This document shows positions 6,936 through 13,826 of a stretch of 41,884 nt of DNA, piece by piece. The notes beneath the pieces were generated by a model. That model did not search any database, was not told the DNA's origin, and saw only the letters and a program-made list of their open reading frames with translations. This DNA comes from Bacteroidales bacterium (lineage in GTDB: Bacteria > Bacteroidota > Bacteroidia > Bacteroidales > Muribaculaceae), in the NCBI GenBank assembly GCA_014800535.1, contig JAAVFW010000017.1, positions 1-41,884 of the forward strand, in the 5' to 3' direction. Each line of letters starts with the position of its first letter. Position 1 is the first letter of the stretch. Both the position numbers and the translations under genes were made by a program.

Positions 6936-8051
6936 TTATCTATAGATTTTAAAACTATAAGGTGTTTGGTTATTAGCATAGACAGTGGCAACATAAAAGC
7001 CGTTGGGTTGCTCACTGATGTCGATGTTAGCAACATCAGTTTCCTTAAAATAGAATGTTTTTACGTTTGCTCCTGATAAATTATAGACGCGCACCATATC
7101 AACTTCATAAGGAGCTGAAATCAAGAATCTTCCTCCAGTCATGCCGGTAATCTGAGGCTCGACAGGAATAAGTCGTCTCTCATACATTTCTTCTTCGGCC
7201 AACCGGTTATTTTTAATTTCATTTTCAAATGAATCCAAAAAAGCAAAAGGTAATTCTTCCGGAATTTCAGGTTCAGTTACTTCCGGAGGATTCCCTATTA
7301 CGGCAACCTGCATGCCGCTAAGTATTTCTGTCGGTAAAATACGCATCATCCAGCTTTGGTCGCCATTGAAGTAGAAACGATAATAATCTCCACGTCTTCC
7401 GGTCACAGCCGTTGCTTCCAGCTGATTCTTATAGGGGAATCCCATGACAACTTCGCCATTGGCATTTAGTTCCGAATCGACAATATCAATCCATTGTCCG
7501 GGAGAAAAAAGGTCAGAGGATGTTTCATAAATGGCATTGACTGCATCAGAAAGATTTAGATTAATTTCTTCTGAATTTAGAGTAGAAGCTCCAAAATATG
7601 GAGTAGCTGACAATTGTTGTCTGACAAAAGCAGGAAAATCGCGCCATGCCTCTATCGCTTGAGTAGGCTCATCTGTTTCAAAACGCACATATTCAATGTC
7701 ACGGGCATAGCTCGACAGAAGGGCTTTTTGAGCATCAGAGAGATTTGCCGGATTAAATGATGACTCCAAGGAATACCCTAACAATGGGAAGGTCTTGTTT
7801 TCGGCAGATATGATTACAAAACCGGAAGTTCCGGAATTATAGACATAGAAAGGAGTGAAGAGACGATCCATTGTGAGGTTTTTCCCATTATAAACGAATT
7901 TTACGGGAGGTGTTACCCCGCGATGCGCCTCATTAAAGAATTCTTGAGCAAGCAATTTGGCTTGCTTCTGACTTACTGTCTCGGAATATAACGACAACGT
8001 TGCCAGAAGAGCCAAAGAAAATGTAAGAAAATTTTTATAGATATTTCTCAT
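6936..8051 (-). CDS. Secreted Spi-domain protein with no protease domain and a type IX-like tail
   Basis: The 371-residue protein starts with a signal peptide (residues 1 to about 25, NFLTFSLALLATLSLYSETVS). Next comes a Spi-type domain (about residues 26-100): KQAKLLAQEFF, then FYVYNSGTSGFVIISAENK and PLLGYSLESSF. That domain is the propeptide/inhibitor fold of C10 (streptopain-like) cysteine proteases. The C10 catalytic Cys and His motifs are absent. The last 60 residues (VRVYNLSGANVKTF ... GFYVATVYANNQTPYSFKIYR) look like a type IX secretion C-terminal domain. The ATG at 8051 is chosen because it places the signal peptide at the N-terminus. The gene sits 50 nt after the HU-LysM gene and may share its transcript. 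It may inhibit a C10 protease such as the one at 13827-16820. Confidence 0.7.
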   Translation of the reverse strand: MRNIYKNFLTFSLALLATLSLYSETVSQKQAKLLAQEFFNEAHRGVTPPVKFVYNGKNLTMDRLFTPFYVYNSGTSGFVIISAENKTFPLLGYSLESSFNPANLSDAQKALLSSYARDIEYVRFETDEPTQAIEAWRDFPAFVRQQLSATPYFGASTLNSEEINLNLSDAVNAIYETSSDLFSPGQWIDIVDSELNANGEVVMGFPYKNQLEATAVTGRRGDYYRFYFNGDQSWMMRILPTEILSGMQVAVIGNPPEVTEPEIPEELPFAFLDSFENEIKNNRLAEEEMYERRLIPVEPQITGMTGGRFLISAPYEVDMVRVYNLSGANVKTFYFKETDVANIDISEQPNGFYVATVYANNQTPYSFKIYR

Positions 8052-8101
8052 ACTCTTATAACGACAGAATAAGAAAATTAGTTGGTCCGGAAGATAAAAT
8101 G

Positions 8102-9409
8102 TCAATTAATTTTCTTATTGTAGCGCGCGTAAATATCACGACCCATTTTCTTGGCACGTTCTATATCGGCGGGATTGTGCGGGTCGACACCATATTTTGC
8201 AAGATTGGGAATCTTCACTTTTGTGCCGGGGCGTATTCTGTCCGGATGTCCAAGGATGTCTTTATTCTCTTCATAAATATATGGCCAAAGGTGGAATGTG
8301 CCGTAATATTCCTTTGCCATTGTCGTCAGATAGCGAGTTTTTGAGATTGTATCATAACGAGGAGCATCAGAAGGTGAAGTCTCAACCGCATTGTCGTCGG
8401 TTTTGATTTTCATTGATTCTTTTTCAATATCAGAAATGGAATCCTCACTTGTGGCAATTGCTGTGGGCGCCGGCACAGCAATTGTATCTGCAGCCACTGG
8501 CACAGCGTTTGTCTGATATTCTCTTGTTAATTTATTTTCAATGATAGAGTATCCCACATACAGAGCAATGGCGAGCACTGCGACACCTGTAACAAAACCC
8601 CATATAAATCCGAGTGAAAAACGTGAACTCTTGCGTTTCGGCATTGGTTCATTTTCGGAATTGTCGTTAACATTATTGTCGGAGGCAAGACCGGGCATGT
8701 TATTTGAAGTGTCCTCATTCGAGGAATCCGAAAGGGGAGAGGACTCCAATTCTCCACTCGTCTCATCGGAATTATCACCAGATTCATCAGATGTAGAATT
8801 ATCGGTATCCTGCTGTAACGGTTCATACAATGCAGGAGTATCATCGGTGATTAATGGTTGCGGTTCATCAAGGATATATGATGTTTCAGAAGTCTCAATT
8901 CTTTCAGATGGAATTTCGGCATTTTCGATTTCACCATTTGCAGCCTCAATTTCAGCATCAGAATCCGATTTCTCCTCAGATTCAACTATTTCCTCTTCAT
9001 TATTTGTATCAGAGAAAGCATCTGAGTTTTCATTTTCTGAAAATTCAGACTCCTTTTCATAAACTGTTGGGTCATCATCATCTTGAAGATTTAAGACTTC
9101 CACAGCCTCAAACATTTCAAAAGGAGCATTTACAGCTTCAGCCATCTCCTTTGAAGGAGAAAAGACAACCTTAACATGTCCCGGAATCTCAATAGGGTCA
9201 CCGGTTGAGACATCGACACTTTTTCGAGGCTCAACGTTTATGAGTTTAAAGGTGCCGAGTCCGTTGACAGTTACAGATTCACCGTTCTCAAGTGATTTAG
9301 ATATGGTAAGAAACAAGTCACGCAAAAAATCCTCACACTGTCTTTTAGACAGCCCGGATTTTAAAGCCATGAGAGTTGCAAACTTAGGTAAAGTTATTTT
9401 GTTATCCAT
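8102..9409 (-). CDS. HU-family DNA-binding protein with transmembrane helix and LysM domain
   Basis: This 435-residue protein has three parts. Residues 1 to about 95 are an HU/IHF-like DNA-binding domain, with VTVNGLGTFKLINVEPRKS and a DNA-arm segment ending in KVVFSPSK. Residues 100-255 are a very acidic, Ser/Glu/Asp-rich linker. A basic patch (PKRKSSR, about 257-263) precedes one transmembrane helix (about 266-290). The C-terminal region (about 355-402) is LysM-like: TISKTRYLTTMAKEYYG and then RIRPGTKVKIPNL. The order predicts a cytoplasmic HU domain and a periplasmic peptidoglycan-binding LysM. HU proteins fused to envelope domains are known in Bacteroidota. Its start overlaps the stop of the HU paralogue (TGATG), so the two are coupled. 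Confidence 0.85.
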   Translation of the reverse strand: MDNKITLPKFATLMALKSGLSKRQCEDFLRDLFLTISKSLENGESVTVNGLGTFKLINVEPRKSVDVSTGDPIEIPGHVKVVFSPSKEMAEAVNAPFEMFEAVEVLNLQDDDDPTVYEKESEFSENENSDAFSDTNNEEEIVESEEKSDSDAEIEAANGEIENAEIPSERIETSETSYILDEPQPLITDDTPALYEPLQQDTDNSTSDESGDNSDETSGELESSPLSDSSNEDTSNNMPGLASDNNVNDNSENEPMPKRKSSRFSLGFIWGFVTGVAVLAIALYVGYSIIENKLTREYQTNAVPVAADTIAVPAPTAIATSEDSISDIEKESMKIKTDDNAVETSPSDAPRYDTISKTRYLTTMAKEYYGTFHLWPYIYEENKDILGHPDRIRPGTKVKIPNLAKYGVDPHNPADIERAKKMGRDIYARYNKKIN

Positions 9410-9702
9410 CAGAACGATTTGTCAATTATGTTTCGAACTCTTTGTCTGAGCATGACCGAAGGTCTAAAGTTCAGAATAATCTTAGGAGGTATAAGCATAC
9501 GTTTCCCGGTGGCAGGATTAACAGAAATTCTTTCCTGTCTCTTTTTGGGTTCAAAGGCACCAAATCCAGGGAAAGAAACAGAATCAAGTTCGCAAACGGA
9601 ATCTTTGATAACAGAAATCATGGAATTAATCATAGAATCAATTTCTTCCTGATTCTTATTCATTGACTCGGCAAGCGATTTAACTAATTGATTATGGTCC
9701 AT
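9409..9702 (-). CDS. HU/IHF-family DNA-binding protein
   Basis: The 97-residue protein is a single HU/IHF domain with the typical pattern: an N-terminal helical pair (MDHNQLVKSLAESM ... INSMISVIKDSV), a FPGFGAFEPKKR beta segment, and an arm with NPATGKRMLIPPK. This is the proline-bearing loop that intercalates into bent DNA. It is the first gene of a two-gene unit with the membrane-linked HU protein and shares a one-base stop/start overlap with it, so the two may form a heterodimer; this is inference. Its ATG lies 4 nt after a -7 box, which predicts a leaderless mRNA. It could equally be a general nucleoid HU. Confidence 0.88.
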   Translation of the reverse strand: MDHNQLVKSLAESMNKNQEEIDSMINSMISVIKDSVCELDSVSFPGFGAFEPKKRQERISVNPATGKRMLIPPKIILNFRPSVMLRQRVRNIIDKSF

Positions 9703-9706
9703 GATG

Positions 9707-9737
9707 CAAATTTAATTAAAAGAGTCGATAAAATCAA
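9707..9737 (-). promoter_or_regulatory. Promoter for the HU gene pair
   Basis: On the minus strand, TTG (9737-9735) and TAAATTTG (9714-9707) are separated by 20 bp. The ATG at 9702 begins 4 nt after the -7 box, so transcription should start at or next to the start codon. Confidence 0.75.
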
Positions 9738-9773
9738 GACCGGAAATACAATAAAAAAGGGAAATAATAATCT

Positions 9774-9809
9774 AAAAAAAGTGAGTCAAAATATTGAATT
9801 TTGACTCAC
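9774..9809 (-). terminator. Terminator after tRNA-Glu
   Basis: GTGAGTCAAAA and TTTTGACTCAC (9781-9791 and 9799-9809) form a perfect 11-bp stem around a 7-nt loop. On the minus strand it is followed by a T-run (complement of 9774-9780). It lies 6 nt past the tRNA 3' end. Confidence 0.8.
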
Positions 9810-9815
9810 TTTCGG

Positions 9816-9887
9816 TAGCCGATCCGGGACTCGAACCCGAGTCTCCACCGTGAGAGGGTGGCGTGCTAACCGCTACACTAATCGGCC
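9816..9887 (-). tRNA. tRNA-Glu (CTC)
   Basis: The 72-nt cloverleaf is read on the minus strand. The acceptor GGCCGAT pairs with ATCGGCT (one G-U at the end), and the discriminator is A. The anticodon stem CCACC/GGTGG holds the loop CTCTCAC, giving anticodon CTC. The T arm carries GGTTCGAGTCC. The 3' CCA is not encoded. A leader of about 50 nt contains a 9-bp inverted repeat (9893-9901 with 9915-9923). Confidence 0.95.
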
Positions 9888-9939
9888 GAATTACAGGACT
9901 TATAAACAGGTTTAAAGTCCTGTGTTTTATTTTACTCTG

Positions 9940-9971
9940 CAAAGTTAAGAATTATTTTTGTGATATGCAAA
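9940..9971 (-). promoter_or_regulatory. Promoter for tRNA-Glu
   Basis: On the minus strand, TTTG (9971-9968) and TAACTTTG (9947-9940) are separated by 20 bp. Its -7 box is identical to those of the tRNA-Met gene and the lipoprotein gene at 10913. Confidence 0.75.
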
Positions 9972-10019
9972 TTAATGTAATCAAAAAATAAATTTGCAGA
10001 TATAAGATTTTAGAAGTAA

Positions 10020-10565
10020 TTACTCTGCTGCTTCTGCAGTTGCTTCTGTTTCAGCAGTTTCAGCTTCGAGAGCTTCTTTAGCTGCAGCTTCTTCTGCTGC
10101 GAGTTTTTCAGCTTTCTTCTTAGCTACTTCTTCAGCTTTTACGCGATTCTTTTCAACTTCAGCTTCAAAGCGAGCCTTAGCGTCAGCAGCGGCAGCCTCA
10201 TTCTTTTTAGCTTCAGCAGCGTTTGCAATCTGAGTGCGATCTGCTTTCCAAGCGTCAAACTTACGCTGTGCTTCTTCCATTGTGAAAGCACCCTTCTTAA
10301 CACCAACACGGAGGTGTTTCATGAGCATTACGCCTTCTTTTGAAAGAATTGAACGAACTGTGTCGGTAGGCTGTGCACCAACTTCGATCCAATACAAAGC
10401 ACGGTCGAAATCTAAACTTATTGTAGCAGGATTAGTGTTCGGATTATAAGAACCTATCCTTTCAATAAATTTACCATCACGTGGTGCCCTGCTATCGGCG
10501 ATAACAATAGGATAGTAAGCGTAGCCTTTGCGACCATGACGCTGCAATCTGATTCTTGTTGCCAT
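10020..10565 (-). CDS. rpsP: 30S ribosomal protein S16 with long Ala/Glu/Lys-rich tail
   Basis: The first 80 or so residues are a standard S16 domain: [26 protein letters not shown] at the N-terminus, then [18 protein letters not shown] and [18 protein letters not shown]16 binds 16S rRNA in the body of the small subunit. The remaining 95 or so residues are an Ala/Glu/Lys-rich stretch predicted to be a helix or coiled coil ([21 protein letters not shown] and similar). Typical bacterial S16 is about 80-90 residues, so the tail doubles its length. Long S16 tails occur in Bacteroidota. The gene stands alone between two tRNAs; the usual rimM, trmD and rplS neighbours are absent. Confidence 0.95.
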   Translation of the reverse strand: MATRIRLQRHGRKGYAYYPIVIADSRAPRDGKFIERIGSYNPNTNPATISLDFDRALYWIEVGAQPTDTVRSILSKEGVMLMKHLRVGVKKGAFTMEEAQRKFDAWKADRTQIANAAEAKKNEAAAADAKARFEAEVEKNRVKAEEVAKKKAEKLAAEEAAAKEALEAETAETEATAEAAE

Positions 10566-10612
10566 AGATTAAACAGTGTTTGTTTTGAAAGTTTTATTTT
10601 TGTTGTTTTGTA

Positions 10613-10650
10613 TTAACAACGGATAAGAATTGCTTCTTATCCGTTGTTAA
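10613..10650 (-). terminator. Perfect 17-bp hairpin between tRNA-Met and rpsP
   Basis: Bases 10613-10629 and 10634-10650 are perfectly complementary around a 4-nt loop. The hairpin starts 6 nt beyond the tRNA-Met 3' end on the minus strand, where a terminator would be expected. No T-run follows on either strand, so it could instead be a processing site or part of the rpsP leader. Confidence 0.55.
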
Positions 10651-10655
10651 ATTCG

Positions 10656-10729
10656 TAGCGGGATCGAGAATTGAACTCGAGACCTCCGGGTTATGAATCC
10701 GACGCTCTAACCAACTGAGCTATCCCGCC
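10656..10729 (-). tRNA. tRNA-Met (CAT)
   Basis: The 74-nt cloverleaf is read on the minus strand. The acceptor GGCGGGA pairs with TCCCGCT (one G-U), with discriminator A. The D arm is GCTCAGTTGGTTAGAGC. The anticodon loop TTCATAA gives CAT. The anticodon stem lacks the three G-C pairs that mark initiator tRNA, so this is an elongator Met tRNA. A lysidine-modified Ile tRNA with a CAT anticodon is the alternative. The 3' CCA is not encoded. Confidence 0.9.
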
Positions 10730-10747
10730 ATTTCCGTTTTGCGAGTG

Positions 10748-10778
10748 CAAAGTTAGACATATTTTTTGAATCTGCAAA
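10748..10778 (-). promoter_or_regulatory. Promoter for tRNA-Met
   Basis: On the minus strand, TTTG (10778-10775) and TAACTTTG (10755-10748) are separated by 19 bp. The -7 box ends 18 nt before the tRNA 5' end. The stretch from 10779 to 10877 is very AT-rich and shows no gene. Confidence 0.75.
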
Positions 10779-10877
10779 ATTTTTCTTCAAAAAATATTTA
10801 AATTTTATTCTAATATTTATGCAAATGACTGAAAATCAGATATTAAAAATTTGTAATTTTTTCAAAAAATTTATAAT

Positions 10878-10908
10878 TTTGTTTTTACTATCTAATTACC
10901 TAACTTTG
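10878..10908 (+). promoter_or_regulatory. Promoter for the lipoprotein-murB unit
   Basis: TTTG (10878-10881) and TAACTTTG (10901-10908) are separated by 19 bp. The GTG start at 10913 lies 4 nt after the -7 box, which predicts a leaderless mRNA with a GTG start. Confidence 0.7.
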
Positions 10909-10912
10909 CATT

Positions 10913-11896
10913 GTGGAAAATTTGACAGATAAATATTCAAGAGTTTTATTGAAGTTTTCTTTTAATCTGGTTTTATTTGCTTCAATGATAACCTTGTTTT
11001 CAGGTTGTTTTACCGGAATTGAAGGTACAAAGAAAATCAAGCTTTCAAAAGAAGACATGCGCGCGTCGGTGGTTTCTGACGAAGATAATCTTCTGAGTTC
11101 AGTTTCTTCTGAGAAGCTTAAGGATTGGAAGACGGGGAAACCTTTTCTCGTGGCTGATAACAAGGCTTCTCTTGTGTTTGAACGTGAGGTCGTAACTGAT
11201 GATGATATTTCAGGCGAGACGTTTTATTATGACGGTCTTGAGCAAAAACAGTCGCTTGACGGGTCTTTGACCACAGTGATTGTTTTCAAGAATGATAAGA
11301 ATGAAAAATTCCGTTACTTCACTTCAAAGGATAATTCAAAGGCTCTTGAAACCATCACCTCGTCGGAAATTCCTTTTTTGATTGACATTGACAGAGTCAG
11401 TCAAATCAAAAATATATTGGTCGGAAAGAAATTATGGACAGTTACCTCTTTATGGTATGACAGCGATGGCAATAATGTCAACGGACAGAAGTTTGTGCCT
11501 GTGCGCATCGAGGATGTTAAGCCGGGAGGGAGTGTCTTCCCGGTTTTAATATCATTTTCAAACCAATCTGATAGTAATAATATTGATTCTCCGACACAAA
11601 ATTATATGTATATGAACTACGGTGGAGATGATGGAGGCAGCCGTAAGTTTAAGAACCTTTTCACTTTGAAAGACCCTAAAAGTATCTATAAGAATATATC
11701 CGACAGCAACTGGAAATTGATTCAACAAGGCAAAGTTGTGCCGGGAATGACGAAAGAGGAGTGTAGAATTTCAATCGGCTCCCCTTCTGATGTTGATAAA
11801 GGTCATACACATTCCACATTGCTTGATGTCTGGAAATATTCTGACGGCAGAGTATTGCGCTTTGCCGATGGAATTTTAGTTGATGTCTGGCGATAA
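10913..11896 (+). CDS. Predicted lipoprotein with SmpA/BamE-like C-terminal domain
   Basis: The 327-residue protein has a hydrophobic signal segment (about residues 12-30) ending at a lipobox-like LFSGC, so Cys32 is the likely lipidated residue. The C-terminal 55 residues resemble the small SmpA/BamE fold: GKVVPGMTKEECRISIGSPSDV followed by WKYSDGRVLRFADGILVDVW. BamE helps outer-membrane protein assembly, but the fold also occurs in unrelated lipoproteins and the middle of this one is not recognised. The GTG start is preferred because an ATG at residue 25 would cut the signal sequence. It sits 17 nt before the murB fusion and shares its transcript. Confidence 0.7.
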   Translation: MENLTDKYSRVLLKFSFNLVLFASMITLFSGCFTGIEGTKKIKLSKEDMRASVVSDEDNLLSSVSSEKLKDWKTGKPFLVADNKASLVFEREVVTDDDISGETFYYDGLEQKQSLDGSLTTVIVFKNDKNEKFRYFTSKDNSKALETITSSEIPFLIDIDRVSQIKNILVGKKLWTVTSLWYDSDGNNVNGQKFVPVRIEDVKPGGSVFPVLISFSNQSDSNNIDSPTQNYMYMNYGGDDGGSRKFKNLFTLKDPKSIYKNISDSNWKLIQQGKVVPGMTKEECRISIGSPSDVDKGHTHSTLLDVWKYSDGRVLRFADGILVDVWR

Positions 11897-11913
11897 TTGA
11901 AAATACACATATC

Positions 11914-13701
11914 ATGATAACTTTTGAACACAATAAGGATCTCACTTCGCTTACCACATTTGCCATTCCTGCAAGAGCTCGTCTGTATGCAGAATATGCA
12001 GATGTAAAAGATCTTATCCGAATCACACGTTCGGATGAATACAACAGTAATAATGTTTTCCATATTGGAGGAGGGAGTAACCTTCTGTTTGATGGTGAAT
12101 ATGACGGCTTGATTTTGAAGTCTAAAATTAAAGGTCGTCAGATTTATCTTAAGGATGACAAGACGGTTTATGTAATTGCCGGAGCATCGGAAAACTGGAG
12201 CGACTTCGTTGATTGGTGTGTTGAAAATGGGCTTGGCGGACTTGAGAATCTTGCCGGAATCCCCGGTGAGGTTGGTGCGTCGGCTGTTCAGAATGTAGGA
12301 GCATACGGAGTGGAAGCCGGCGATCGCATCTTCTCTGTTGAATGTTTTGATTCATTCACACGAAAGGTGGTGACTCTGAAGCCAAATGAGTGTAAATTTG
12401 GCTATCGCACTTCCGTTTTCAAGACGGAGGCTAAGGGGAGATATTACGTATTGCGCGTCAGTTATTTGCTTACTCCATCTGATGAATCTTCAGAGTACGG
12501 TTACGGTCCATTGAAGAGTTTTGCTGAGAAGCTTGGCAGAGTGCCGACAATCGGTGAGATTGCAGATGAAGTTAAACGAATAAGAGATTCCAAACTCCCG
12601 AATCCTGCCGAGATAGGAAGTGCTGGTAGCTTTTTCAAAAATCCGGTCATCAATGAATATTATTTCAATGAGGAGGTGCTGAGAAGAAATCCGGATGTAC
12701 CGTCATACAAAGCCGGTGAAAACTTGGTTAAGGTTCCTGCCGGGTGGTTGATTGAGCAAGCCGGATTTAAGGGGAAAGTTGTTGGAGGAGCGCAGGTTTA
12801 TCCTAAGCAATGTCTCGTTTTAGTTAATAAGAATAATGCTTCTGCTGAAGATGTTCTTAATCTGTCAAATGAAATTATAAAGACAGTAAATGAGAAATTC
12901 GGGATTATGCTCGAACCTGAAGTAAATATAATTTCAACGAAGATGAAGATTACCATTCTTGGTAGTGGAACCTCAAAAGGAGTGCCGGAGATTGCATGTG
13001 GATGCCGGGTGTGTCGGAGTCATGATATGCACGACAAGAGGCTGAGAGCATCAGCACTTGTGGAGGTTGACGGGCAAAACCTTTTAATAGATGTAACGCC
13101 CGATTTCCGTCAGCAGGCTTTGCGCTGTGACCTTCATCATCTCGACGGGGTGCTGATTACTCACTCACACTATGATCATGTCGGAGGGTTTGACGACCTT
13201 CGCCCTTTTTGCTTTAATGGCCCTGTAACGGTCTATCTTCGTCACGATGTCAACGAAGATCTTCACCGACGCCTTGACTATTGTTTTAAATCTCATCTTT
13301 ATCCCGGTGTCCCCGTGTTTGACATGAAGGAGATTTCGCGCTCACCATTTTATATCAATGGCACACGAATCCTGCCGATTGAAGTGAGACATGGCAAGTT
13401 GCCTATCGTCGGTTATAGAATCGGAGATTTCGCATATCTGACCGATGTCAAGACAATATCAGATGAAGAGAAAAGTAAGCTTTTCGGTTTAAAAGGATTG
13501 GTTATAAATGCTTTGCGAAGAAGAGAACATTTTGCACACCTTTCACTTTCAGAGGCGTTGGCTTTGATTGATGAGGTAAAACCGGAGCGAGCTTGGCTCA
13601 CCCATTTTTCTCATGAAATGGGATTACACTCCGAAGTTGAATCAATGCTTCCCGAAAACGTTTATCCCTGTTATGACGGACTTGAAATAGAGATAAAGTG
13701 A
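11914..13701 (+). CDS. murB: UDP-N-acetylenolpyruvoylglucosamine reductase MurB fused to a PhnP-like metallo-hydrolase
   Basis: This 595-residue frame joins two complete enzymes. Residues 1 to about 341 are type I MurB, the FAD enzyme that reduces UDP-GlcNAc enolpyruvate to UDP-MurNAc for peptidoglycan. It shows the FAD loop IGGGSNLLF, GIPGEVGASAVQNVGAYG, the catalytic Ser in GSAGSFFKNP (about Ser239) and the final LEPEV. From Met344 a metallo-beta-lactamase domain begins (MKITILGSGTSKGVPEIACGCRVC) with HSHYDH (about 417-422) and a PhnP-like Cys cluster. There is no stop between the parts. Codon 341 (TCA at 12934) is one base from a stop. An internal start at 12943 could also give a separate hydrolase. 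The hydrolase substrate is unknown. Confidence 0.88.
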   Translation: MITFEHNKDLTSLTTFAIPARARLYAEYADVKDLIRITRSDEYNSNNVFHIGGGSNLLFDGEYDGLILKSKIKGRQIYLKDDKTVYVIAGASENWSDFVDWCVENGLGGLENLAGIPGEVGASAVQNVGAYGVEAGDRIFSVECFDSFTRKVVTLKPNECKFGYRTSVFKTEAKGRYYVLRVSYLLTPSDESSEYGYGPLKSFAEKLGRVPTIGEIADEVKRIRDSKLPNPAEIGSAGSFFKNPVINEYYFNEEVLRRNPDVPSYKAGENLVKVPAGWLIEQAGFKGKVVGGAQVYPKQCLVLVNKNNASAEDVLNLSNEIIKTVNEKFGIMLEPEVNIISTKMKITILGSGTSKGVPEIACGCRVCRSHDMHDKRLRASALVEVDGQNLLIDVTPDFRQQALRCDLHHLDGVLITHSHYDHVGGFDDLRPFCFNGPVTVYLRHDVNEDLHRRLDYCFKSHLYPGVPVFDMKEISRSPFYINGTRILPIEVRHGKLPIVGYRIGDFAYLTDVKTISDEEKSKLFGLKGLVINALRRREHFAHLSLSEALALIDEVKPERAWLTHFSHEMGLHSEVESMLPENVYPCYDGLEIEIK

Positions 13702-13772
13702 ACGAATCAAGATATAGGTTTGGCTGACGTAAGCCAGAGTCAATAATTTGTTTTTCGTTCAATTGTAAATAG

Positions 13773-13803
13773 TAAAGGCGTGCTCATTGTGAGCACGCCT
13801 TTA
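13773..13803. terminator. Bidirectional terminator between convergent genes
   Basis: TAAAGGCGTGCTCA (13773-13786) pairs perfectly with 13790-13803 around a TTG loop, giving a 14-bp stem. It sits between the murB fusion (+) and the C10 protease gene (-) and probably serves both. The T-runs are weak. Confidence 0.75.
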
Positions 13804-13826
13804 ACTTTCTTAGTTACAGAATATTT

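Noticed and set aside
8541..9062. 173-residue plus-strand frame, Ser-rich
   Set aside because: It is the complement of the acidic linker of the HU-LysM gene. Its Ser/Glu bias follows from that repetitive codon use.
9816..10729. Integration site or island at the two tRNA genes
   Set aside because: Both tRNAs are intact, no direct repeat of a tRNA 3' end was found nearby, and the genes around them are housekeeping.
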